Assembly: GCF_030505615.1 (NCBI RefSeq)
Contig: NZ_CP129992.1
Location: 2,604,001 to 2,668,000 of the forward strand
Length of the DNA: 64,000 nucleotides
Source: Salinibaculum rarum
GTDB taxonomy: Archaea; Halobacteriota; Halobacteria; Halobacteriales; Haloarculaceae
Direction of reading: 5' to 3'
Shown here: piece after piece, positions 54,735 through 64,000 of the stretch
How the letters are laid out: the number at the start of each line of letters is the position of its first letter
Position numbering within the stretch: the first letter of the stretch is position 1
The notes under the pieces: generated by a model
Database searches by the model: none
Seen by the model: only the letters and a program-made list of their open reading frames with translations
Told to the model about the DNA's origin: nothing
Made by a program: the position numbers and the translations under genes

Positions 54735-57700
54735 AACATACAACATCCAGTATCCTAAAAATTGGACGCACGAGGCTATTCAAACATACCTCACACAGGA
54801 GTCACAGCAAAAGAGCCGCGAGCGGTTCGAAAAAACCCATGTCCCAATCCGCCGGATTAGGGTCACCCGCAATAATAACGTCCCTGGATTTGATGAGGAT
54901 TATATTGATGAGCAAGCGTTTAGAAACGGGGTGATTGCGTCCGATCTTAAGGATGACAACCGGATGTTCTTCGTTGTTGGCGAATCTGGAAGTGGTAAGT
55001 CAGAACTCTGCCAGTGGCTTCAGTACAAACTTCAAGACCGAGCCGAATCAGACGATTCTGAGTTCACGCATGTACCGATCCACATTCCACGCCAGGTTCG
55101 AGAACCCCGCGAAGTTCTAGGTCGTCTTGCAGACTATCTCGAGGATGAAGATCTCGATGAAGCAAAGCAGCTTGCCAATTTACCTCCGTCGGGCGTCTTC
55201 GAAAAAACGATCGGAACCATCACCGTCGCTTTCGAAAAAGGCGATGCAGTAGTTGAACTCGTGGAAGACGAGCAGTTCCGAGAGACGATTCGAGAGAATC
55301 TTGAAGAATACGTCGACTCCTTTGACGACCCAGAGTCAGAGCTCGAGTTCGAACCAATCTCTCAGGCGACGATCTCAGACTTATTGGAAAAGTACCCAGC
55401 AGTCAGAGAAGAACGGGGTCAACAGGATGCATCTGCCTCGGAGGAGTTGTTCGACATTATCACTCGACAAGCAAAGGAAGCAATAAAAGATATGCTATTT
55501 GTTGGGGATTTAAAAGAAACCCTCCGACAAATCAACCAGCGCTTTCAGGAGCGCAACGAACGCCCGGTCCTCATAATAGAAGATCTCACTGGCTTCACAA
55601 TTTTCCAGCATGAAATCCTATCATTCTTCTCCGATTTAGGAGCCTCGAACTGGGATGTCATTATTGGTGTGACGACAGGTATGGAACAGAAGCTCGTTGA
55701 GGGTCGGCGTGCAGATATCGCATCACAGGATACGATTAATGACCGCATCTCTGCCCGGGTTACTCTTACCGAGCAGACTGAGGAAGGGTCGAAAACACTG
55801 TTCCTCGAACAGGAAGGAGTCTACATTGAGCTTGCACGGACATATCTGGACGCAATCAAAGAAGAATCTGATAGAGAGTTTACTCCTGGCCCCGGGCTTT
55901 CAAACGACGAACTTAACGACGTATTCGGAGATGGACTGTACCCTTTCAACGAGGAGTTTTTGACCCGAATCTACGAGAACCTCCAAGAAGACGATCAGCG
56001 CAAACAAACTCCACGGGTCTTCCTGAAGTTCGTGCTTGAAGGATTGCTTGATAATGACAAGCCACCATTTCAACATGCGGAAATACTGGATACCCTTGGA
56101 AAGGTCCGTTGTATGATCACGGCCGACTATAAGGGCGCTGACCGGAATATTTTGAAATGGTACGGAACGGAAGAAAAGGAAGAAGGCGTTCAGCGTGTCA
56201 ATCCACAGATTCCAGAGGTGTTTGGAATCGAGAGTGATGGCAAAGGGCCGCTGACAGTTGGTGATTCAAACCTCTGTCCAGAGTGTAGTGCTCCGATGGA
56301 GAACACCGAAAGTGGTGCGCTCGTCTGTCGCAACTGCGACACGACATGTGATGACTGCGGTGCACGAATGGAGAAGAGCGATGAGTACTGGATCTGTACT
56401 GAGAACCCGTCTCACAAGAAGCCTATCGGTGGGAAGAGAGGTCTATACGAAAAGCGGCTACAGGATCTACTTGATTGGCGGGGAGAAGGGTCCGAATTTA
56501 ACAAGACATCACATATCGAAGATGGTGCCGAGCAGGCAATCCGATTCTTCTACAAACACCCGACGAGCCTCGTGAGAGAGGAGTGCCGATCTAGCAATGC
56601 CGCCGCATTCTGGTGGAGTAAAGGTGGTAGGAAAGTTCCCATACACATCGATAATGGAGATGAACCAGATTACCGTAAGGTGGTGCTTAGTCGTGATCTC
56701 CCGGAATCTTTGTTGAAAGACCTCCTTCGTCTAGGAATTTATGACGAAAGTACGACCGAAGAGCATATCCAAAATGGAGCAGTGAACGCTCACCAACTCC
56801 GAACGTGGGCCGACGACGCTGTCGAGGAACTTCGAACTGGCCTGGAGACGGATATTAGAGACGAGTTCGGATCTGACATTGACAAAACAGCTTTGCTTGG
56901 CAAGTATCTCTTGAATATCTTTACCGGAAACGGGGATGAGTTCTCGGCAAAAGCGCTTGCACAACCGGTTGATATGAATAACTTCCTTAGGTCCGCAAAA
57001 CCAAGAAATCTGGATGTCAAGATAGGGGATCTTGAGGATTACGGCGAGTCGCTTCTTGGATTATTCCACGCGCGGTTCCATCTCCGAGCGAATATGATTG
57101 ATTATGAGCGCCTCAAATCCCACGTCGACGCCACCTCGCCGCACGAACTCTGTGCAGCAGTCGGTCAAATGTCCTCTGGGATTACTGGATTTAAATTAGG
57201 CCCAACACGAAGCGATGCGATTGACCTCAAGGACTTTCTCACAGAGCCAACTCACTTTGGGATCCGGTCTCACGCCCGATCACTCAAGGAATATTATGAA
57301 GACGAACAGTATCGAGAGAAAATACACGGACTGAAGGGGACATTCTCTAACCTCCATAGTTTCTACGCTCCAATAGATTCGTTCGACGAAATTGGTTTAT
57401 CAGAAATAGAAAGCGCGTACGATCATTTGCCAAGTACACATCCACCGGAATCGATAACGAACTTCCAGGGCCTTGATGACGATCAGCAGGAACGGTACGA
57501 GCAAACGTTGAAGCAGCTTGGGGCCATCACTGACAAATTGAGTGAAGTGTCCACTGTCTGGGAATTCTTCAGTGTATACTATGACGTCGCTCAGGTCAAA
57601 TACGGTAAGTACAGCGAATACTATAATAATCTTGATGACTTGCTGACGGATTTAGATGATTTAGACAGTGATCTTGAGCGAGAGGTGAACAAACTTGAAG

Positions 57701-57792
57701 ATAAAATACAGATCGATATCGACACCCAACCACTTTCAGACTGTCAAAACACAGCTAACGGGTTATTAGAGGAAATGGAGGGAACAAGATGA
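54727..57792 (+). CDS. Large zinc-ribbon P-loop ATPase (1021 aa)
   Basis: Walker A GESGSGKSE (85-93), Walker B RPVLIIEDLTG (~279-289), arginine-finger region around NDRISARVTLTEQ, then two tandem zinc ribbons from ~517 (CPECSAPMENTE ... CRNC; CDDCGARMEKSDEYWIC), and a long helical C-terminus. The layout recalls ATPases of BREX, Dpd and phosphorothioate-linked defence modules. Probably an energy-using DNA sensor or loader for the helicase. Overlaps both neighbours. Confidence 0.75.
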   Translation: MSETYNIQYPKNWTHEAIQTYLTQESQQKSRERFEKTHVPIRRIRVTRNNNVPGFDEDYIDEQAFRNGVIASDLKDDNRMFFVVGESGSGKSELCQWLQYKLQDRAESDDSEFTHVPIHIPRQVREPREVLGRLADYLEDEDLDEAKQLANLPPSGVFEKTIGTITVAFEKGDAVVELVEDEQFRETIRENLEEYVDSFDDPESELEFEPISQATISDLLEKYPAVREERGQQDASASEELFDIITRQAKEAIKDMLFVGDLKETLRQINQRFQERNERPVLIIEDLTGFTIFQHEILSFFSDLGASNWDVIIGVTTGMEQKLVEGRRADIASQDTINDRISARVTLTEQTEEGSKTLFLEQEGVYIELARTYLDAIKEESDREFTPGPGLSNDELNDVFGDGLYPFNEEFLTRIYENLQEDDQRKQTPRVFLKFVLEGLLDNDKPPFQHAEILDTLGKVRCMITADYKGADRNILKWYGTEEKEEGVQRVNPQIPEVFGIESDGKGPLTVGDSNLCPECSAPMENTESGALVCRNCDTTCDDCGARMEKSDEYWICTENPSHKKPIGGKRGLYEKRLQDLLDWRGEGSEFNKTSHIEDGAEQAIRFFYKHPTSLVREECRSSNAAAFWWSKGGRKVPIHIDNGDEPDYRKVVLSRDLPESLLKDLLRLGIYDESTTEEHIQNGAVNAHQLRTWADDAVEELRTGLETDIRDEFGSDIDKTALLGKYLLNIFTGNGDEFSAKALAQPVDMNNFLRSAKPRNLDVKIGDLEDYGESLLGLFHARFHLRANMIDYERLKSHVDATSPHELCAAVGQMSSGITGFKLGPTRSDAIDLKDFLTEPTHFGIRSHARSLKEYYEDEQYREKIHGLKGTFSNLHSFYAPIDSFDEIGLSEIESAYDHLPSTHPPESITNFQGLDDDQQERYEQTLKQLGAITDKLSEVSTVWEFFSVYYDVAQVKYGKYSEYYNNLDDLLTDLDDLDSDLEREVNKLEDKIQIDIDTQPLSDCQNTANGLLEEMEGTR

Positions 57793-58559
57793 GTATCGTT
57801 GAGAGAGTTGATAGCATCAATACTCGTCAAGAACGTATAGATGAGTTGGCCAACGATGTTGATGAAATAGAGGAACGTCGTCGGAAAGCCGAACGGAAAA
57901 ATGACGCTTTACGGAGTCTCAAGTCGGAACTGGTGGCTTTTCAGAGCGATTACAAGACTGTTTCCAAGTGGCAATCATTAGCCGATAAGATGGAGGTGCA
58001 GTACAAATCAGAAGCACTTGAAAAAATAGAGGCCGGTATAGAGCGCGACCTTCGTCAGTTCACGAAGAAAGATTTCGAGGAGTTCGCTGATGCTGAGGAA
58101 ATCCGCGAACTGGAGCGGGGTTTCAGCACTCGGCACAACAAGTTAGATGAGCGGCAACAGGACATCCAACAGAGTATTGAGAGCCGATGCGGAGAGTTCT
58201 TAGACGAGTTGGCGACAAAGCGAACGGTGTTGAGAATCCCAGATATCGGGTCTGATGATGACGAGAAAACTATCGAAGAATTCCAGAGTTTCCTTCAAAA
58301 ACACAAAAACGGGAATCTAGGCAAAAAACCGGCAGCGCGGTACGCAGAGTTGGCGGCGGCATACGAGGATGTTGAGATCAGTTTTGGAGGAGTCCAAGAT
58401 GAGTACAATATTGGCGATGAATCAATGGCAGAGCTCAAGAAACTGCTGAAAAACAAGAGAGTAACGCTGGCTGAGATTGACGAGACCGTGCTCAGAGACC
58501 TCAAGAACCTCTCAGAGTTCAGTCAACTACTCACAATTCAGTTCCAGGAGGATAATTAA
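57789..58559 (+). CDS. Coiled-coil protein between ATPase and helicase
   Basis: 256 residues, almost wholly helical and charged, e.g. LANDVDEIEERRRKAERKND and EELANDIQQSIESR-like heptads through ~150, then a small C-terminal helical part. No catalytic motif. ATGA overlap upstream and a single base before the helicase start make it part of the complex. A structural tether or DNA clamp is the best guess. Confidence 0.7.
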   Translation: MSIVERVDSINTRQERIDELANDVDEIEERRRKAERKNDALRSLKSELVAFQSDYKTVSKWQSLADKMEVQYKSEALEKIEAGIERDLRQFTKKDFEEFADAEEIRELERGFSTRHNKLDERQQDIQQSIESRCGEFLDELATKRTVLRIPDIGSDDDEKTIEEFQSFLQKHKNGNLGKKPAARYAELAAAYEDVEISFGGVQDEYNIGDESMAELKKLLKNKRVTLAEIDETVLRDLKNLSEFSQLLTIQFQEDN

Positions 58560-58560
58560 A

Positions 58561-61500
58561 TGACATCTGAATTTAATCCGATCGAACTCGGAAAACACGC
58601 CCAACAGAACTACGCGAACTACCTCATTGGAAACAATCAGCGTGGCTATCAAGGACTGCTGGAGAACTTTGCTCACGATGAGGACGAAACCACCGAACAA
58701 GCGTTCATCCGTTCGAAGGGGCCGTACCTCCAAGGGGTCGCATCAGCCGCCTGGAGTGACACCTCGTGGGCCGACTTCGCCAATCAGGTTGAGGGGGAGT
58801 TTGCACCAAATGGGTTAGAAAAGCCGTTAATCGACGCGTTCGAAGCCGAAGGGTTCGAAAATCTACAGGTGCACCAGGAAGAAGCCATTGAGTGGCTTTC
58901 TGACGACAACCACGCACTTATAGCGGCAGGGACCGGGCGTGGAAAGACTGAATCCTGGTTCATTCCGATTATGCAGTATATCTTGCGTGCGAAGCAAAAT
59001 CGGATTGATGGGGTGGCACCGAAGAGTATCAAGGCGCTGTTGACATATCCAACAAAAGCACTTGCCCAAGACCAACTCAAACGATTCATAGAGTATCTCT
59101 GGTTTGTCAACCGGAAATCCAGCCTTGCTGAAGACGAGTATATCACTATCGGGGTATACGACGGTGACACGCCGAGGCGTGGGCACCGAAAAGACGGTAA
59201 GAGCACTCATAAGTATCTTGAAGACTCGTTCGAATACTTCGAACTCCCAGATCGGATCGCCGACGAACTCGCTGAAAGTGACTCGATTCGGGAAAACGAA
59301 GCACCTAACCTCCATGTTAAAAAAGACGGGCAGGAGTACTATCTCAAGGCGAGGGGCGGCTATGGTGGTGAGTTCCTCCGATTCGTGCACTTGACTCGAG
59401 ATCGGATCGAAGAGGAACAGCCCGACATACTACTAACAAACCCGGACGCCATCAACTATCGATTGTTTAACATCAACGATCGCAATGCCCACAATCTGTT
59501 TGTCGATCAGCCCAAATTCCTTGTGTTTGACGAGGTCCACACCTACCAGGGGCTGTTCGGTGCCCACGCGTCGATGTTGGTGAAGCGACTCAGAAAGCTC
59601 CGAGATTCGCGAGGTGTGGAGGATCCGTTGCGACTCATCGCCGCAAGCGCAACCATTGGCCAGAAGGAAGAATTGTTCCAACGACTCTTCGGAATTCGCC
59701 GTGGCGACCCATACAAAGTTATCGAAGAAGAGGTGGGATTCGATGATGATACTGAAGAGACTGATCGAATGCCACCAGGGACACTCCCGGAGTTCATGCG
59801 GACAGCACAACTGGATGCCGAGACTGTTGAAGACGATCTTGAACGTTGGCGAGAGGGCGAAGATCCACGGACCCATGGATGGATTGCGGACCTAGACGTT
59901 GACCCACAATACGGTCGTGGCCCGGGTGCAGTTCTAGAACTAGCAGCAAAGAGGGGGTCTCTGGGTTATCTTGTCCACCTTCACCAGGCACTTCAGCAAC
60001 CCAGTGACGAAGAGTATGGACTTCCCGACGCACCACGCGCAGCGGATTTCGTGGAATATATTCACAATACTTACGCCTCAGTCGGCGACGAGGAGACCGC
60101 TCGCCGCGTCGCTCAGAACGCACTTGAGCTATTCGAACTCGCTGGGTATGAAGTTCGGATTCATGTGTTCAACTGGCCAGTGGACGGTTACTACAAATGC
60201 CTTCACTGCCACAAGATCTACGCGAAACCCCAGTCCTGTGACTGTGGAGAAGAGGGTGAGCACAGTCGTTACGTCACCAAAATCCGGCTCTGTAACAAGT
60301 GTGGTGAACAAGTCTACGAAGGTTGGTACTGTCCCGACTGCGGCGACGTGAGACCGGTAACACAGGAAACAGAAGGTGAGTATCTCTACGCCGATGAACC
60401 AGAGTGTGCCCACGAGAATCATGGAACACTGACTCGCGTATACTGGACACCAGATTATGAATGCACTGAGTGCGGACGAGAGGCCCATCCATCGGAGGCG
60501 CTTGGAGACTGTCAGCAGTGTGGCGGAGCACTCACCCGAACTGCCGACGGGATTGTCTGCAAGAATCCCGACTGCGGGGCGACCGTTGACCGGTCAGCGA
60601 GCGACTGTTACCACTGTGGAGGCGGATTAGAACTCGAAGATGACGTTTCTTACGAGTGCTCTGATCCAGAGTGCTCTCTCCATGGGCAGTCACAGGATGG
60701 ACTCTCTTGCGCGGACTGTGACAGTCACCTAGTTCCCAAACTCGTCCTCCCGTGGATATGCGCCAATGAGGAACACGGAGCGAAGCACGGCCCAACGCCG
60801 CCAACCGAGGGATGTGAGTGTAATACCAGTACCTTTGTTTTACAAGGTTATCTCGATACACAGGAAGCAGACTACTGCCACGAATGCAACGCTGATCGCT
60901 CAGATGTCTACTATTTAGCCGGAACTGGGTGTGCAATCCACGATGACGATGCCGTCGAACGGGTCCAGAAGTCGTTCAACCTCCGTGTGGCTTACCTCGA
61001 CACAAGTGGAAACGTTCGGCTCGAAACACCCTCGAAAGGCCGGCACGCCGTTCCATGCTATCACCCCTACCGAGACTACGACACGTTGATGCGGTCACCA
61101 ATAAACACGGGGGTTACCATGAGCCAGTTTATGCTTCGGCGACTGGCGGATGCGGAGTCGGCATCACAGCGCCAGGCCAAACTCATGTCGTTTGCCGATT
61201 CCTACCGCGATATGGAACGATTGGCCAATGACTTCGATGAGCCGGAGCGCCTACTGTTCATCCAACAGGTTCTTCTCTCATACATGGCTGACGAGCGTCG
61301 AGCGACGCTCAAAGATGTACTTGATGACACGATCCAGCAGGCCCGTGAGTACTGGGATGTCTTCGAAAACAAGGATGACATCATCAATGACGTCATCGGT
61401 TATATCGAATGGCGCCACACCATCACTGGCCAACTAATTCAGGGTAGTTACCGATTGTTCAACGGAGACTTTGGCCGTGAGTATGGCCGGCTAGTCAATG

Positions 61501-64000
61501 ACGGGTTACTCGACGTCGGATTAAAAAAGCGACCGAAGACAGACGCTGAACGACACGTTTGTCAGGAATTGTTCGAGGGGAACCGTCAGGATCAAGATCG
61601 CCTCATTGAATCACTCCGAGACGATAGAGGTCTCGAGAATCCGACCGAGACGATTAGCAATTTGCAGGATCGCGGGATCATCCAAGTCAGCGACCAGAGT
61701 GATCGTGTTTCCTTTGATCCGGAGACAATCGAGGTTCGATTCGTTGATGACAATCAGCCCATGCGGTACCTCCACGAAGTGGACCAGTTCGTTAGTGATC
61801 TCAAAGCCGAGGTGACCCCAGAGAAAAACTACGAACATGCTATTGACTTCACGAGTTCGTACGAGGAGCGGGCCGATCTTTCGTCCCCACATTTCACGCG
61901 GACCGCTTATTGGGCTGCCGGAACTGGGGCTCGGATGTTGCTCAGCCAGGTATACAAGGGAGATCAACAGGCAGACGAACGCCGACGGATAGAACACGAA
62001 TTTAAGCGCAACGCCACGCCAAACTTCCTCTCAACGGGGCCTGCGATGGAAATTGGGATCGACATCGGTGACCTAAACAGTCTTCTTCTGCTGGGAACGC
62101 CACCGAACACGAATGCATATCTCCAGCGCATCGGGCGTGCAGGCCGGTCGAGTGGGAAATCACTCGTGACGACGATCAGTAAGCGAAACCCGATTGACTT
62201 TTATTACCACAAACGGCCGGACGAGCTTATCGAGTCTGAGGAGAAACCGGTTCCGCTGAACCAGCACAACGAACATGTGCTCAAGTCTGCACTTACGTGG
62301 GCGATCATGGATTACATCGCAGCGTACTATGCGATACCCTGGAAGAAAGCTGACGAGATTGAGGGAACCAAAATTACTCCACCTGCACCGAACGAGTGGG
62401 ACCGTTTCAAGAAGGAAAGCCCTAGCGAACAGGCATCGAGTGAATTCGAATCGTTCACGAGCATCTACTACCGAAACATCCAGGAGGTCACGGACGGGAA
62501 ATGTTTGGCAGTTCTGAAGCAAATCGCGACGCAAGACGAGGGTGTCCGTGCTTGGCTTGAGGATTTGCTGGACTACGCGTATTGCCAACAGTGTGGGCAC
62601 ATGTTCGACGCTGATGTTAGTGGGACTTGTGACAATTGCGAGAGCACGGAGGAACTTAGGGTTGCCCGCCGTGAGTTTCGCGACATTATCGACGAAACGA
62701 TCGAGCAGTTCGGCCACCGGCTCGTGACCTTTGCCAAAGAGTACAAATCCGATATTAAAGAGGAACTCGAAGAACTCGAGGACAACAAAGCCGATCTCCG
62801 AGAAGTCGTTGAGGACGAGGATGACTGGGGATGGGATGAGGATGACGGCCAAGACGATACGGAGGAGGCTCAGCGAAAACTCGAACGGGTCCGCTCGCAA
62901 ATCAGAACACTCGAAGACTTACTCGATGAGTACAAGGAAGCGACACTCTCGGACATCCACCAGCAATCGAACCGCTCAGCTTATGTCCCTCAGATGCGAG
63001 CCTTCGGGAATAATGTCTCTGTGACTCGCCACGTCTACGACTCTGACAGCGGTGAGACGAGAGCAACCCAGGACTCCAACTGGGATCGTGATGAATCCAT
63101 GGCGCTGCGTGAACTCCATCCCTACTCCTACAGTTTGAAGAGTAAAAGGGGGTACGTCACCACGCGAGTCCATGAGGATACCGAAGAGACGCGCGCGCTC
63201 AAGAAGCGACTTGGGGAAAAACGCCTCTTTTGTGAGGCGTGTGGCTTCGAAGGTCGCTATGAAGGACAGGCCGGATGTCCAGAATGTGGTGAAACAGATG
63301 CTGTTAGAACCATTGAACCAATTTCCCTCAAGCGAGTCGAGCTCTCCGATAAATCCAGGCAGTTCGAGGCCGCGAGAGCGAACGAAATATATCCGCTCTC
63401 AGATTACCACACAAATCCTCAGAGTACGTATGCCAACGTTGAGACGACCGTAGAGGAATTCAAGCCCAGTCAGAAATTAACCCTTCAATCTGCGTCCGGT
63501 GAGAGTCTGGTTACGATCGAACACGGTGGTCTAGAGATTATCGAAACGGTTAGCTCATACAGTACGTCTTATAATGGCGGTGCACGCGATCCGGGAGACC
63601 AGCCGTTGACCCTTTGTCGTGAGAGCCACTGCAACAGTGTGGTCGTCCAGCAGAAAGATGAAGATCAGGTCTGCCTTCGGGATCCTAAACACAATCAGTC
63701 GGCACAACAAGACGTGATGGTCGGTCGTACATTCCAAACCAAGGGATTGCGGTTGAAAGCAATCGACCGTCGAGTTTCGCCGGAGACACTTCACACTCTA
63801 GTTCATGGGTTCAGACTTGCACTTCAGCGGATCGGTGGAATAGAAATTCGCAGTCTTGATGAATCGTTTAACGACGGTGATTCTGAGGCGTTCATCTTCG
63901 AGGGCACTATTGGTGGCAACGGAGTGACGAAGCTCCTATTTGATCAATCTGATGCGGGCTTGCGGCAACTCGAAGATGCTCTGAAAGTCATGGAGGAGAA
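58561..64000 (+). CDS. Giant DEVH helicase with zinc ribbons and DUF1998-like end (incomplete)
   Basis: At least 1813 residues; the stop is beyond the window. Motifs: AAGTGRGKTESW (Walker A, ~122), TYPTKALAQDQ, LLTNPDAINYR, FDEVHTYQG (~322), AASATIG, a long run of CxxC ribbons (~543-720), STGPAMEIGIDIG, and LQRIGRAGRSSGK (~1189). The end, HGFRLALQRIGGIEIRSLD with FEGTIGGNGVTKLLFD, matches the DUF1998 family found in MrfA, DISARM and Druantia helicases. Fourth gene of the operon; likely the DNA-translocating effector. Confidence 0.88.

Overview
The window is haloarchaeal chromosomal DNA. Supporting signs are acidic, Asp/Glu-rich proteins; TATA-like boxes about 27 bases upstream of leaderless starts; archaeal core genes at the left edge (Gar1, SRP19); a Htr-type chemotaxis transducer; a Bat-type HTH_10 regulator; preQ0 genes; and many IS200/IS605, IS66 and IS630 elements. 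The genus cannot be fixed from the sequence alone. No rRNA, tRNA or CRISPR array was recognised.

Layout. 0-4 kb: core RNA-biology genes, then a three-gene tail ending in a CcbP-type calcium-binding protein. 3.7-5.5 kb and 12.55-14.34 kb: two direct copies of a ~1.78-kb unit (CcbP end, a truncated pRiA4b ORF-3-like gene, a GC-rich block, then an AT-rich non-coding tract with four evenly spaced dyads of the type CTATAGT-GAG-ACTATAG). Between the copies lie an IS605-like element with an internally deleted tnpB, a PaaI-type thioesterase, an intact tnpB element and a PilJ-type Htr transducer. 14.3-18 kb: gene-poor, decayed DNA, a lipoprotein and a small tyrosine recombinase. 18-30 kb: an acetone-carboxylase-type catabolic cluster (beta, alpha and gamma subunits, acyl-CoA ligase, epimerase-like VOC protein, HTH_10 regulator, UspA-like protein, second alpha subunit). 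30-36.6 kb: a three-gene AddAB-like helicase-nuclease operon in which the AddB-like scaffold and its Fe-S nuclease are separate proteins. 36.8-38.7 kb: a PD-(D/E)XK protein and a rhomboid protease.

39-64 kb is the most interesting part. queC, queE and queD (synthesis of preQ0) stand divergent to an operon of a large DpdA-like tRNA-guanine-transglycosylase-family protein, a DUF6884-like protein, a second shorter transglycosylase, a winged-helix protein and an AAA-type ATPase. Then come a methyltransferase-like protein, two unknown proteins, a CARF-HTH (Csa3-like) regulator, and a rightward operon of wHTH-like protein, 1021-aa zinc-ribbon P-loop ATPase, coiled-coil protein and a giant DEVH helicase with a DUF1998-like end, cut by the window edge. 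I read this as a probable archaeal DNA 7-deazaguanine modification and restriction/defence island. The modification half is supported by family recognition; the functional link to the ATPase-helicase half is inference from position. The Csa3-like gene is split by an IS66 element that itself carries an IS630 element. The duplicated target sites are visible, and removing the insertion restores one continuous reading frame.
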